A stretch of 64,000 bases of DNA. Origin: Deinococcus terrestris (GTDB lineage Bacteria > Deinococcota > Deinococci > Deinococcales > Deinococcaceae). Below the pieces are notes generated by a model. That model did not search any database. It had not been told where the DNA came from and worked only from the letters and a program-made list of their open reading frames with translations. A program made the position numbers and the translations under genes. Position 1 is the first letter of the stretch, and every line of letters starts with the position of its first letter. The DNA is taken from positions 310,001-374,000 of the forward strand of contig NZ_WBSL01000001.1 of assembly GCF_009377345.1 (NCBI RefSeq). Reading direction: 5' to 3'. Below, one piece after another: positions 25,515-36,478 of this stretch.

Positions 25515-26141
25515 TCACTCGGTCTGCGCGGCGTACAGGGCGCCGGGAAACAGCAGCCGGACGGCGGTGCACACGCGGCGCTCCGGGGCGGGGCCGTGGG
25601 CGGCGTAGCGGGCGAACAGCGCCCCGAGGTCGCGTTCGAAGTCGGCGTACTGCTCGGCGCTGAGGCTGAGGGTCTGAATATTCGCGATCAGGGCGTAGCT
25701 CAGGAGTTCGGCGGGTGGGGGGTCGGCCTCGAAGGGCGTGACTTCGCCGAGCCGCAGGGTAAAGGCCCCCTCCAGCCGCTCTTGGCTCAGCTCCTGGGCA
25801 CGCTCCCGTACGGCCGCGGTAAAGCGGCCTTCCAGTTCGCGGAAGAAGGGCGCAAAGGTATCGGACACGTCGGCAGCGGCCGTCAGGCGGTAGGGCACCA
25901 CGAAGCTCCGCGCCACCACCTGGTACCGCGTGCGCTTGCCGGGGCCGGGAACGCCGCGCAGCAGCTCCAGGTCCAGCAGCCGCCGCACGTGGTAGGTCGT
26001 GCGGTTGGCAGGCTGACCGAGCTGCCTCGCTGCCTCACTGGGGGTGGCAGGCTCGGCAAAGGCCCCCAGCACGCTCATGGTCTGCGGGTCCAGCAGCGCG
26101 CGTGCCTGCTGCGGCGTCTGGGCGGTGTGGGCTTCGGTCAT
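25515..26141 (-). CDS. Winged-helix transcriptional regulator, ArsR/HTH_20-like
   Basis: The 208-residue product from ATG 26141 has an N-terminal helix-turn-helix at about residues 20-70 (SVLGAFAEPATPSEAARQLGQPANRTTYHVRRL), followed by a ligand- or dimer-binding region of about 130 residues rich in helices, a pattern seen in HTH regulators of the ArsR-like clade with large C-terminal domains. An in-frame upstream start at 26282 would run into non-coding remnants and is rejected. It lies upstream of the M48 peptidase on the same strand. No effector motif is recognisable. Confidence 0.8.
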   Translation of the reverse strand: MTEAHTAQTPQQARALLDPQTMSVLGAFAEPATPSEAARQLGQPANRTTYHVRRLLDLELLRGVPGPGKRTRYQVVARSFVVPYRLTAAADVSDTFAPFFRELEGRFTAAVRERAQELSQERLEGAFTLRLGEVTPFEADPPPAELLSYALIANIQTLSLSAEQYADFERDLGALFARYAAHGPAPERRVCTAVRLLFPGALYAAQTE

Positions 26142-26224
26142 GCCCCCATGATGCGGGCCGTCCTTTTCAGGTGGGAGGGCCAAATCTGAAAAGCTGCTGG
26201 GCGTGCGTGCGCCTCTCCGGGTGG

Positions 26225-26386
26225 GATCAGGCTGAGCGGAAGCGCCAGTCGCAGGAACAGGCTGAGGGCGACCTCCGGCCACTTGCCCAGGTGATGCTTG
26301 ACGCTCATCTCCCAGATGCTGGCCGCGCTCACCACCAGCGTGTTGCCCGGATGGCGCAGGATCTGCGTCACGGCGGCGCTAAGGTA
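26225..26386 (-). pseudogene. PIN-domain (VapC-like toxin) remnant
   Basis: On the minus strand, a stretch of about 54 codons reads LSAAVTQILRHPGNT, then LVVSAASIWEMSVKHHLGKW and a short tail. The VSAASIWE-K--LGK pattern is the centre of the VapC/PIN fold, where the serine and glutamate are part of the nuclease site. The N-terminal aspartate strand and the C-terminal aspartates are missing, and no antitoxin is next to it. It runs into unrelated sequence on both sides, so I call it a degraded toxin gene between the regulator and the kinase. Confidence 0.6.
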
Positions 26387-26405
26387 CTCTGGCGCCCCTG
26401 CCGGA

Positions 26406-27689
26406 TCACCGCCCCGAATCGGCCCAGCCCCCGTCGGGGCCGTCACGGCCCGACCGGCTCGCTGGGAGGAAAACGCTGAAGCGGGCGCCCCCCAGGGGAG
26501 AGGCCGCCGCGCTGGCCTGACCGCCGTGCGCCCCGGCGAGGGCCTTGACGATGGCGAGGCCCAGGCCGCTGCCGCCTGTGTCGCGCGTGCGGCTCTCGTC
26601 CAGGCGCGTGAAGCGGGCGAACACGGCGCGGCGCAGCGGCTCGGGAATGCCGGGGCCGTCGTCGTCAACGTGCAAGACGGCCTGCCCCCCGCCGGAGTCC
26701 ACCTGAAGCTCGACCCGGCGGTGGGCGTGGCGCAGGGCGTTGTCGACCAGGTTGGCGGTGACCTGCCGCACCCGGTCCCGGTCGGCCAGCAGGGGCGCGG
26801 GGCGGGCGCTGAGCCGCAGCTCGATGCCCTGGGCGGCGGCCCGGTCGCTCAGGTCCCGCACGACCTGCGCGGCGATCTCGGCCAGGTCGACCGGCTGGGG
26901 GTGCAGGCCCAGTTTGCCCGCGTCGGCCAGGGTCAGCGTGCGCAGGTCGCCCACCAGCCGGGTCAGCAGCTGCACCTGACCGCTCAGCAGCGCGATCTGC
27001 CCGGCCTCCAGTGGATAGATGCCGTCCTCGAGGGCGTCGAGCCGCGCCTGGATGATGGCGATCGGCGTGCGCAACTCGTGTGCGATGTCGGCGATGGCCT
27101 GTCGGCGCTCACGTTCGAGGGCTTCGAGGTTGCCCGCCATCTCGTTGAAGGTGCGGGCCAGCTCGGCCACCTCGCGGTCGCCGCGCAGCAGGGGTGCCCG
27201 GGCCGAGAGGTCCCCGGCCGCGAGCCGGGTCGTCGCCGCCGTGACCGCGCCCAGGGGCCGGGCCACCCGGCGGGCCAGCCACAGGCTCAGCAGGGCCGCG
27301 AGTCCGGCAGCCACCAGGCCCCCCTCGACCAGGCTGCCCTGCACGTCGCGCACGAAGGAGCGGTTGCGCGGGTTCAGGGCAGCGGGCAGTCCGGCGGTCC
27401 TGGTCCGTCCCCGAACCGGCCCGTCCACCGCGCCGGGGTCAGGCGCCGCCTCGCCCGTGCCCGGGGCGGGAGCTGGCACCCCGGCCCGGCTGGGGAGGGG
27501 AGGGGGCGGCGGCGGCTCCTCGCCCCGGCGCTCCGCGGCCTGGCGCTCCCGCAAGTAGGCCTGAACCTCGGGGGGCAACCGGGCGACCTCGCGCTGCACC
27601 GCCAGATTGGAAAACAGGAACATTGCCCCCACCGCCAGCGCCGCCCTGCCGGACCTGGGGACGCTGGTGGCCCGGGCACGCGCCAACAC
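26406..27689 (-). CDS. Sensor histidine kinase, N-terminus apparently lost
   Basis: Membrane sensor kinase of up to 427 codons. From GTG 27689: residues 1-18 look like antisense TolC, then a partial first membrane helix (AVGAMFLFSNLAV), a Pro-rich sensor loop (about 40-110), TM2 (118-140), HAMP (140-195), HisKA with H204 (DIAHELRTP), and HATPase_c (N-box NLVDNALRHA near 313, G1 DDGPGIP near 343, G2 GGSGLGLAIV near 372). All catalytic motifs are intact. The first helix is cut short, and no response regulator is adjacent, although one normally lies upstream. The gene is joined head-to-head with a TolC fragment at about 27640, which I read as a deletion scar. It may be inactive; a shortened product from ATG 27623 would start inside the helix. 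Confidence 0.75.
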   Translation of the reverse strand: MLARARATSVPRSGRAALAVGAMFLFSNLAVQREVARLPPEVQAYLRERQAAERRGEEPPPPPPLPSRAGVPAPAPGTGEAAPDPGAVDGPVRGRTRTAGLPAALNPRNRSFVRDVQGSLVEGGLVAAGLAALLSLWLARRVARPLGAVTAATTRLAAGDLSARAPLLRGDREVAELARTFNEMAGNLEALERERRQAIADIAHELRTPIAIIQARLDALEDGIYPLEAGQIALLSGQVQLLTRLVGDLRTLTLADAGKLGLHPQPVDLAEIAAQVVRDLSDRAAAQGIELRLSARPAPLLADRDRVRQVTANLVDNALRHAHRRVELQVDSGGGQAVLHVDDDGPGIPEPLRRAVFARFTRLDESRTRDTGGSGLGLAIVKALAGAHGGQASAAASPLGGARFSVFLPASRSGRDGPDGGWADSGR

Positions 27690-28196
27690 CGCGGAGGTGA
27701 TTCAGGCCCAGAACGCCCTGGCCGCCGCGCAGGAATCGCTCGAGGAACAGCAGCGCGACGTGCGGTTGCCGGACCTCACCGCCAGCGTGCGCTACGGCCC
27801 CAGCAGTGGCGGCGGCCTGAGCGCGAGCCTGAACATCAAGGAGGGCAGCGCGGGCCTGGGCTACTCGCTGCCCTTCGGGGGAACGGCGCCGGCGGGGGTC
27901 ACCCAGGCCGAACTCTCGCTGCGGGTGGCCCAGCAGAACGCCGAACTGAACGTCCGCACCCTCTACAGCGCCGCCCAGAGCGCGGCCCTGACCGTGGCCT
28001 CGCAGCAGACCGCCGTGGAGGTCGCCCGCTCCGCCCTGAGTGCGGCGCAGGCCCGCCTCACGGCCAGGACCGGCACCGCCGACGACGTGACGGCCGCCGC
28101 CCTCGGTCCCGCGCAGGCCGAGCGCGACCTCGTGCAGGCCCGCGCGGCCCAGCAGACCGCCCTTCTTCGCATCGAGAACGCCGCCGGAGGTTCCCT

Positions 28197-28200
<4 letters not shown>
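27607..28200 (+). CDS. TolC-family outer-membrane efflux protein, N-terminally truncated
   Basis: Residues from about 17 on (LGTLVARARANTAEVIQAQNALAAAQESLEEQQRD) match the first helix of a TolC repeat, followed by a beta part (GLGYSLPFGG) and a long helix ending RIENAAGGSL. At 197 residues it is about half of a TolC protomer (usually about 400-450) and has no signal peptide, so export is doubtful. It overlaps by 4 bp the MacB ATPase start (GTGA), so it belongs to that operon. The first 16 codons overlap the kinase gene and seem non-homologous. I think the 5' half, and probably a periplasmic adaptor gene before it, were lost in the same event that cut the kinase. Confidence 0.7.
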
Positions 28201-30310
<2,110 letters not shown>

Positions 30311-30378
30311 GCCCACGAGTGGGCCGGGTTCCGGCCGCACCTCCGCCCCCTCCCATTCCCAAATTCAAGGAGACCCCC

Positions 30379-30960
30379 ATGCCCCGACGCCTGACCTCCG
30401 GCCTGATCCTCACCCTCGCCCTCCTCCCGGTCGCCGCTGCCCAGACGGGCACCCGGCAGCCCAGCGCCCAGGCCCGCGCCCGCATGGCGCAGATGCAGCC
30501 CGTGATGGACCTCGCGCAGACGGTCCGCCTGCTGCCCGAGCTGGAAAAGAACCGGGCCACCGCCGTGACGAAGACGCAGGCCAGGTCCCTGATCACCATC
30601 CTGACGGCGCTGCAAAAGCCTGGGGGGGTGGCGCCCAACACTGCCGGAAGGTACCTGACCCAGATCGAGGACAGGATTCTGACGGCCCGCCAGCTCACGG
30701 TGCTCGACGGCCTGCTGATCAAGGCCGAGCAGGAGCAGGCCGCCCGGCGGGCACAGGTGCAGAGCAGCCAGGGTCAGGGCCGGACCGGCGTGAGAATTCC
30801 GGGCATACCGGGCCGCATCGGCGGGGCGCAGGGGCAGGGGCGCCCCGACACCTCCGGCGCAGCCTCCCGTTCGCCCCAGGACAGCGCGTTTAACCCCTTT
30901 GCCCAGGGGCCAGCGGCAGACGCCCTCAAGAGTTACCTGGCCGTGCTGCGCAAGAAGTAG
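30379..30960 (+). CDS. Secreted protein downstream of MacB
   Basis: The 193-residue product from ATG 30379 (AAGGAGA upstream) starts with a signal peptide (RLTSGLILTLALLPVAAA). The mature part is helical and Gln/Arg/Ala-rich, with a central Gly/Pro-rich linker (residues 125-155), then a short helix at the C-terminus. I know no domain. It follows the permease by 68 bp and probably closes the operon, so a periplasmic accessory role in export is possible. A similar layout, with a short secreted protein at the end of a MacB-type operon, is only inferred, not established. Confidence 0.75.
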   Translation: MPRRLTSGLILTLALLPVAAAQTGTRQPSAQARARMAQMQPVMDLAQTVRLLPELEKNRATAVTKTQARSLITILTALQKPGGVAPNTAGRYLTQIEDRILTARQLTVLDGLLIKAEQEQAARRAQVQSSQGQGRTGVRIPGIPGRIGGAQGQGRPDTSGAASRSPQDSAFNPFAQGPAADALKSYLAVLRKK

Positions 30961-31009
30961 GCGCGGAAAGGCGGTAGGGGGGGCGCCGGCGTGTTCGCCC
31001 GTTCGCCCC

Positions 31010-32317
31010 TCATCCCTCCCCGGCTGAGCGGGGGGTGACCAGGATCACGTCCGGGGGCGGCACGATTAGCACCTGGTCAATGCGCGGGCCGTCGAGGTCC
31101 ACGACCTCCAGGGTCCAGCCGCCCACCTGGGTCCGCGCCCCCACCTGCGGGAACTCGCCCAGGGCTTCAAGGACATAACCCGCCAGGGTGCTGAACTCCT
31201 CCGGGTCCTGCCGGGGCAGGGGGAGGGTGGCCCGCAGGTCGTGCATGGGCACGCCGCCGTCCACCAGAAAGGAGCCGTCCTCGCGCCGCACGATCATCTC
31301 CTCCTCGCCGGGGGCGTCGACCCCCGCCAGCTCGGTCAGGAGGTCGGTGGCGGTCAGCAGCCCGGAGAACAGGCCGTACTCGTCCACCACGATGGCGAGG
31401 CGCTGATGCCCGCCCTCAGTCAGGCGCGAGAGCGCGTCCTCAGCCCAGGCGGTTTCGGGCACGAACAGCACGGGCTGCATCAGGTCGGTGAGCGACTCGC
31501 CCGTGCGCGACGCCCGCAGCACGTCCACCACCCGCACCTGCCCGATCACCTCGCCGGAAGCGGTGGTCAGGGGGTAGCGGTCGTGCGGGGCGGCGAGCAC
31601 CTGCTCGATGCTCTCGGAAACGGGCGCGGCGGCCGAGAGCAGCACCACGTCGGCGCGGTGGGTCATCAGGTCGCGCACCCGGCGGTCGTTGAAGCGCAGC
31701 ACGTGGTCGATGCGCTCCGTCTCGCCCGCTTCCAGGCTGCCGCTCTCGGCGGCTTGCAGGGCGAGCGCCTTGACGTCCTCCTCGGTAATCTTTTCCTGCG
31801 GCTCGCCGCGTAGCCCCAGCAGCCACAGCAGGCCGCGGGTGGTGCCTTCCAGCAGCCACACGACCGGCCGCATCACCCGCGAGAGCACCGTGAAAAAGGG
31901 GGCCACCCGCGCCGCCAGCCCCTCGGGGTCGCGCAGGGCGATGTTCTTGGGGGCGAGTTCACCCAGCACGAGCGAGAGAAAAGTCACCAGCAGCACGACC
32001 GCCACCGACGCGGCCGACCCCGCCGACTCCCCGAACAGGGGCCGCAGCGCGGGTTCGAGGTACTGGGTCAGGCTGCCCCCTGCGAAGACGGCGCTGATGG
32101 TGCCGATCAACGTGATGCCGATCTGCACGGTCGCCAGAAACGCGCCGGGCCGCTCGGCGAGGGCCAGCGCCCGCGCCGCGCCCCTGTGCCCGGCGGTCGC
32201 CCGCGCCTGAAGCCGCGACTTGCGGGCCGACACCACGCCCAGCTCCGACCCCGAGAACAGACCATTCACGATCAGCAGCAGCACCAGGATGCCGAACTCC
32301 AGCCAGGGATTGCCCAC
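31010..32317 (-). CDS. CNNM/CBS-domain membrane protein (hemolysin C-like)
   Basis: Inner-membrane protein of 435 residues with three modules: CNNM (DUF21) membrane domain at about 1-200 with the GLFSGSELGVVSARKSRLQ start, a CBS pair at about 205-330 (around VRDLMTHRADVV and GVDAPGEEE-type loops), and a CorC_HlyC domain at the C-terminus. Family members are linked to Mg2+ or Co2+ homeostasis. I chose GTG 32317 because a helix that should start the CNNM domain (PWLEFGILVLLLIVNGLF) follows directly; in-frame sequence further upstream is Pro/Arg-rich and implausible. It is divergent from the MFS gene with about 74 bp between. Confidence 0.88.
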   Translation of the reverse strand: MGNPWLEFGILVLLLIVNGLFSGSELGVVSARKSRLQARATAGHRGAARALALAERPGAFLATVQIGITLIGTISAVFAGGSLTQYLEPALRPLFGESAGSAASVAVVLLVTFLSLVLGELAPKNIALRDPEGLAARVAPFFTVLSRVMRPVVWLLEGTTRGLLWLLGLRGEPQEKITEEDVKALALQAAESGSLEAGETERIDHVLRFNDRRVRDLMTHRADVVLLSAAAPVSESIEQVLAAPHDRYPLTTASGEVIGQVRVVDVLRASRTGESLTDLMQPVLFVPETAWAEDALSRLTEGGHQRLAIVVDEYGLFSGLLTATDLLTELAGVDAPGEEEMIVRREDGSFLVDGGVPMHDLRATLPLPRQDPEEFSTLAGYVLEALGEFPQVGARTQVGGWTLEVVDLDGPRIDQVLIVPPPDVILVTPRSAGEG

Positions 32318-32391
32318 GGGGGGCAGTGTACGGGAGCGGGGCCAGGACACGCGGCGGCAGCGTGCCCCCGCCCGGCCCCCGATATGCGAGG

Positions 32392-33747
32392 ATGCCCGCC
32401 GTGTCTGCCGCGCCCGCCGTCCCCGTGCCTGCCCCGCCCCGCACCCTGGGGGCCGGGCTGCTGCTGACCGTCCTCGTCGTGGCCTTCGAGTCGATGGCGG
32501 TGGGCACCGTGCTCCCGCGCGTGGCCGACGAGTTGCGGGGGCTGGCGCTTTACGGCTGGGCGTCGAGCGCCTTTTTGCTCTCCAGCCTGTTCGGGGCGGT
32601 GCTGGGCGGCGTGCTGGGCGACCGCCGGGGCCTGATGTGGAGCGCCGGGTTCTCGCTGGCGGTGTTCGCGGCGGGGCTGCTGGTGGGCGGACTGGCCCCC
32701 ACCATGACGGTGTTCGTGCTGGGGCGGCTGATTCAGGGGCTGGGGGCCGGGGGGCTGGGGGCACTGCCCTTCGCGGTCATCACGACCCGCTACCCGGAAG
32801 CGCAGCGGGCGCGGATGCTCGCCGCCGTCTCCTCGGCGTGGCTGTTGCCCGCGCTCGTCGGTCCCCTCATCGCCAGCCTGATCGCGGACCTGTGGTCGTG
32901 GCGCACGGTGTTCTGGGGGTTGGTGCCTGTCCTCGCCCTCGTCGCGCCGCTGTGCCTGTGGCCGCTGCGGGGTCCGGCACCCCGCGTGGGGGGACGGGCC
33001 GAGTCGCAGACCGCCCTGCTGTGGCCCGCCCTGGGGCTGGCGGCGTCGGCGGGAGCGCTGGTGGAGGGGCTGCGGTCGCCGGGACTCCTCGGCGGTGGAC
33101 TGGTGGCGCTCGGCGCGGCCGGGACCGCGCTGACGGCCCGCCGCCTCTTTCCGGTGGGCCTGCTGCGGTTCGCGGGCGGCCTGCCCACGGCGCTCGCTGT
33201 ACGGGGGCTGGCGGCGTTTGCGCTGCTGGGGACCAACTCCTTTCTGCCACTGGCGCTGAACGAGCTGCGCGGCCTCTCGCTGACGGCGGCGGGCTGGGTC
33301 CTGAGCCTGGGGGGAGCCACTTGGACGCTGGGGTCCTGGGTGCAGGCGCAGGTCGAGCGCCGTCTGGGCGCCGAGTCCCGGCCCCTGCGGGTGCGGGTGG
33401 GCCTGGGACTGATGGCGACCGGGCTGCTCACCAGCGCCCTGGCGGTGCTGGGGGGGTTGCCGCTGTGGGCCGTCTACCCGGCATGGGTGCTGGCCTGCCT
33501 GGGGATGGGGGTGGGCTACAACAGCAACAGCCTCTACGCGCTGGCCGCCGCCGACCCCGGAGAGTCGGGGCGGCTTTCCGGGCAGCTTGCCAATATTGAG
33601 GTGCTGTGCGTGGCGGTCGCCGCCGGTGTCGGCGGAGCCTTGATCGCCCGGCTGCCGCTGGAGCGGGCCTTCACGGTTGCCTTCGGGGTCACGCTGCTGG
33701 CGGCGGTGCTGGGGTGGCTGGCGGCGGGACGGCTGCGGCGGGGGTAG
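32392..33747 (+). CDS. Major facilitator superfamily transporter
   Basis: Inner-membrane secondary transporter of 451 residues from ATG 32392. Roughly 12 to 14 hydrophobic helices are visible; the loop between helices 2 and 3 carries GGVLGDRRGLMW, the MFS motif A, and helix 5 has a Pro/Gly-rich stretch (PALVGPLIASLIADLW) typical of drug/H+ antiporters. Substrate is unknown; an efflux pump is the simplest reading. The short 16-residue N-terminus is cytoplasmic. It lies divergent from the CNNM/CBS gene. An earlier in-frame codon at 32326 would run over the neighbouring start region. Confidence 0.88.
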   Translation: MPAVSAAPAVPVPAPPRTLGAGLLLTVLVVAFESMAVGTVLPRVADELRGLALYGWASSAFLLSSLFGAVLGGVLGDRRGLMWSAGFSLAVFAAGLLVGGLAPTMTVFVLGRLIQGLGAGGLGALPFAVITTRYPEAQRARMLAAVSSAWLLPALVGPLIASLIADLWSWRTVFWGLVPVLALVAPLCLWPLRGPAPRVGGRAESQTALLWPALGLAASAGALVEGLRSPGLLGGGLVALGAAGTALTARRLFPVGLLRFAGGLPTALAVRGLAAFALLGTNSFLPLALNELRGLSLTAAGWVLSLGGATWTLGSWVQAQVERRLGAESRPLRVRVGLGLMATGLLTSALAVLGGLPLWAVYPAWVLACLGMGVGYNSNSLYALAAADPGESGRLSGQLANIEVLCVAVAAGVGGALIARLPLERAFTVAFGVTLLAAVLGWLAAGRLRRG

Positions 33748-33831
33748 GGTGCCGCGGCTCCCGCAGTGGAGTCTCATGGAATCTTGGGTCAGGCATCAGA
33801 CGGTCCTGACATCCCGGAGGCATGCTCAGGT

Positions 33832-34098
33832 ATGAACCACGACGACCGCGACGTCCTGCCCGTCAATCCCACCCTGCGGGTCCGTACCCCCCTGTCCCCT
33901 TCCGATGACAGGCCTGCCGCGCAGGGTCCGGCGCCCGCCGATCTGGCCGACCGCGAGGCCCCACCCGTTCCGACCCCTGCCCGCGAGCACCTCAGCGCCG
34001 AGGAGGTGGAAGCCCTGGTGGGTCCGGACACCGGAGCAGGGGACACCGACCGCCCGTTGCAGCTGGCCGGGAACCTGAACCCCGACATGGAGGACTGA
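33832..34098 (+). CDS. Small acidic hydrophilic protein
   Basis: An 88-residue product from ATG 33832, preceded by a CTCAGGT that is a weak ribosome site. It is Pro-, Asp- and Ala-rich, without hydrophobic segments, and looks intrinsically disordered (EALVGPDTGAGDTDRP, then LAGNLNPDMED at the end). I do not recognise a family. Codon use is normal for the window. Similar short disordered proteins are frequent in this lineage, and a protective role has been proposed for some in general, but there is no direct evidence here. Nothing else is encoded in 34099-34414, where I see no gene, RNA or strong hairpin. Confidence 0.55.
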   Translation: MNHDDRDVLPVNPTLRVRTPLSPSDDRPAAQGPAPADLADREAPPVPTPAREHLSAEEVEALVGPDTGAGDTDRPLQLAGNLNPDMED

Positions 34099-34414
34099 CA
34101 CGAAGTCCCGAAAAGGCAGGGCTGGGGGCACTGAAGCGCACGGGCCGTACAGCGTGTCTGCGCTCCCCATAATCCCCCCTGTGCCCTGATGCGGCGAAAG
34201 GCCACGGAGGGAGCTCCGCCAGTTGGCCTGACCCCGAATGGCGATCATTCCAGCAAAGCGAGCCGTCAAGAAGACGGGTTGCGGCGATGGCCGACCCTAT
34301 GGCGCCCTCCCAGATGTCTGGGCTTCAGAGCAATCCCGTAGGACCCTCAGCGCACGAACACAAGCCGCCAGGGAGTAAGCCCCGGCGGCCTGCTGGCCTG
34401 AAACATTCCCCTCC

Positions 34415-34573
34415 TCAAATAAACAGCGGCGCGTCGGGGTCGTCCGGGAGGGGGCGGTCCTTGCGGGCCAGGAGCGCGGCCGCCGTGCCGATTCCCACCA
34501 GGGCGCCGAGCGCCAGGAGAGCGAAAACCCAGGTTATCGGGGCGTGGCTGCCGCTGCTGCGGTCTGAACTCAT
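34415..34573 (-). CDS. Small membrane protein, 52 residues
   Basis: From ATG 34573 the product has one central membrane helix (residues 13-35, WVFALLALGALVGIGTAAALL), a short Ser-rich N-terminus and a charged C-terminal tail (ARKDRPLPDDPDAPLFI). The arrangement is convincing for a small bitopic protein, but no function is known to me. It starts 131 bp downstream of the stop of the DASS transporter on the same strand and may be cotranscribed with it. Confidence 0.55.
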   Translation of the reverse strand: MSSDRSSGSHAPITWVFALLALGALVGIGTAAALLARKDRPLPDDPDAPLFI

Positions 34574-34704
34574 GCGGGCAGCATAACAGCCGCGTCCGGC
34601 GCTCCTCTCCCCCCCACGGGAAAGGCCGCCCTCACGGGAACATTTCCTAAAGGCGGCCACAGCCCAGGTCCCGTGGCCTCCCACACCTCCTTGCGCCCGG
34701 TGCC

Positions 34705-36447
34705 CTAGAACGGCCAGACCCGGGGAATGACCAGCAGCGACACTGCGAAGGTGACCGCCGTAAGGCCCGAACCGACCCGCACGAAGTCGAGGAAACGGTA
34801 CCGACCCGGTCCATAGACCAGCATGCAGGACGGCTCCAGCGGCGTGATAAAGGAGTTGCTCGCCGCGATGGTGATGCCGATGACAAAAGGGCGGGGATCG
34901 TACCCCAGCGCCGTGGCCGTGCCGATGGCGAGGGGCAGCATGACCAGCGCCGCCGCCTGGTTGCTCATGGGCTGGGTCAGCGCCACCGTCACCGCGAAGA
35001 GGGCGGCGAGCAGGCCGTAGGGTCCCAGCGGCTCCAGCACCCCGGAGAGGGCGCCGGTCAGGACCCGCGCGGCCCCGGTGTCCTCGAAGGCCGTCCCGAA
35101 GGCCAGCATGCAGGCCACCAGCACGATCACCGGCCACTCCACCGAGCGGTAGGCCTCCTCCGGGGTGACCAGCCGCAGCGCGAGGGCGAGCGCCACCGCG
35201 ATCACGACCGCCACGCTGAGAGGCAACACGCCCAGGCCCCCCAGCACCACCGCGCCGCCGAACAGCCCCAGGGCGAGGGGAGCGCGGCGCAGGTCCCGCT
35301 GCGCTTCGGTGAGGTCGCCCAGCACGGTGAGGTGGTCACCCAGCCCCCCGATGCGGTCGGGGGTGCCCTGAATCAGCAGCACGTCGCCGACCTGCACCCT
35401 CAGCCCGCCCAGACGCTCCACCGTCCGGGCGCGGCGGTGCAGGGCCAGCACCGAGAGGCCGTAGCGCTCGCGGAAGCGGGCCTCGCGCAGGGTGCGGCCG
35501 ATCAGGAGGCTGCCGGGCAGCACCACTGCCTCCACCAGCCGCACCGGGGCTGAGCCCTCCACCTGCAACTTCTGCTCGCTCTTGGAAAAGACGCCCAGGG
35601 TGCTCTTGCCCGCCAGGATGCGCTCCGGCGGCCCCTCGACCGCCAGGGTGTCAAGTTCCTGTATCTGGAAGTCGGGGCCGGGGGCATAGATCGTCTGCTC
35701 GCCCCGGCGCACCGCCACCACCGTCAGGCCGTGGTCGCGGCCCAGCCCCGACTCGCGCAGGGTCTGCCCGGCGAGGGGACTGCCGGGCGCCACCGTCAGG
35801 TCCGCGAGGTAAGCCCGCAGCGAGGCTTCCAGCTCAGCCTCGCGCTCGGGAAGCAGCCGGGGCGCCACGAAAAAGAGGTACAGCAGGCCCACGACCGCCA
35901 CCGGAATCCCGACCCAGGCCAGCTCGAAAAAGCCCAGGGGATCGAGCCCCGCTCCCGGCAGCGCCCCCGACACGACGAGGTTGGTGCTCGTCCCGATCAC
36001 CGTGACCGTCCCGCCCAGGATGCTCGCGTAGGCCAGCGGCAGCAGTACCCGGCTGGGGGCGATTCCCGCCCGGCGGGCCAGCCCGGTCACCAGCGGCAGG
36101 AAGACGGCGGTGGTCGCCGTGTTGCTGGTAAAGGCGCTGACGCCCGCGACCGTGCCCAGCATGCCGCGCACCATCCCGGCGGCGTTCCGCGCCCGGCGGG
36201 CCAGCGCGGTGCCGATCCACTCGATCACCCCCGCCCGCAGCAGCATTTGCGTGAGGACAAAGAGGCCCGCGAGCGTGAGGACAGTGTCGCTGCCGAAGCC
36301 CGCGAAGGCCTCGCGGGTGGGGATCAGGCCCAGCACCAGCAGGGCCGCGAGCAGCAGCAGCGCCGTGACGTCGACGGGCAGCCACTCGGTGGCAAACAGC
36401 AGCAGCGCCAGCCCGAACAGCAGCAGCAGGATGGTCACGGGGTCCAT
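34705..36447 (-). CDS. SLC13/DASS-family transporter with two RCK-C domains
   Basis: Sodium-coupled or dicarboxylate/sulphate-type transporter of 580 residues. The membrane part is split: helices at about 1-200 contain the sodium-site motif SNTATTAVFLPL (near 107), the C-terminal helices contain SNQAAALVMLPL and SNSFITPLEPSCMLVYGP. Between them (about 210-385) are two TrkA-C (RCK_C) domains, the usual build of the YfbS/SLC13 branch, which bind ligands and gate transport. Substrate is unknown. It begins at ATG 36447, 31 bp after the hypothetical protein below it, on the same strand, so they are probably cotranscribed. Confidence 0.88.
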   Translation of the reverse strand: MDPVTILLLLFGLALLLFATEWLPVDVTALLLLAALLVLGLIPTREAFAGFGSDTVLTLAGLFVLTQMLLRAGVIEWIGTALARRARNAAGMVRGMLGTVAGVSAFTSNTATTAVFLPLVTGLARRAGIAPSRVLLPLAYASILGGTVTVIGTSTNLVVSGALPGAGLDPLGFFELAWVGIPVAVVGLLYLFFVAPRLLPEREAELEASLRAYLADLTVAPGSPLAGQTLRESGLGRDHGLTVVAVRRGEQTIYAPGPDFQIQELDTLAVEGPPERILAGKSTLGVFSKSEQKLQVEGSAPVRLVEAVVLPGSLLIGRTLREARFRERYGLSVLALHRRARTVERLGGLRVQVGDVLLIQGTPDRIGGLGDHLTVLGDLTEAQRDLRRAPLALGLFGGAVVLGGLGVLPLSVAVVIAVALALALRLVTPEEAYRSVEWPVIVLVACMLAFGTAFEDTGAARVLTGALSGVLEPLGPYGLLAALFAVTVALTQPMSNQAAALVMLPLAIGTATALGYDPRPFVIGITIAASNSFITPLEPSCMLVYGPGRYRFLDFVRVGSGLTAVTFAVSLLVIPRVWPF

Positions 36448-36478
36448 GACGGGCTCCAGGCGTGGGGCTTGGAGGGGC

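Noticed and set aside
26298..28196. Long plus-strand frame reaching into the MacB ATPase
   Set aside because: Only the part from GTG 28197 on is coding; the rest is antisense to the histidine kinase and out of frame with the TolC fragment.
34099..34414. Possible small structured RNA in the 316-bp gap
   Set aside because: No SRP, tmRNA, 6S or known riboswitch motif found by eye, and no strong hairpin with a T-run.
34287..34586. 99-codon plus-strand frame
   Set aside because: Polar, basic composition with no domain, overlapping a better small membrane protein on the minus strand.
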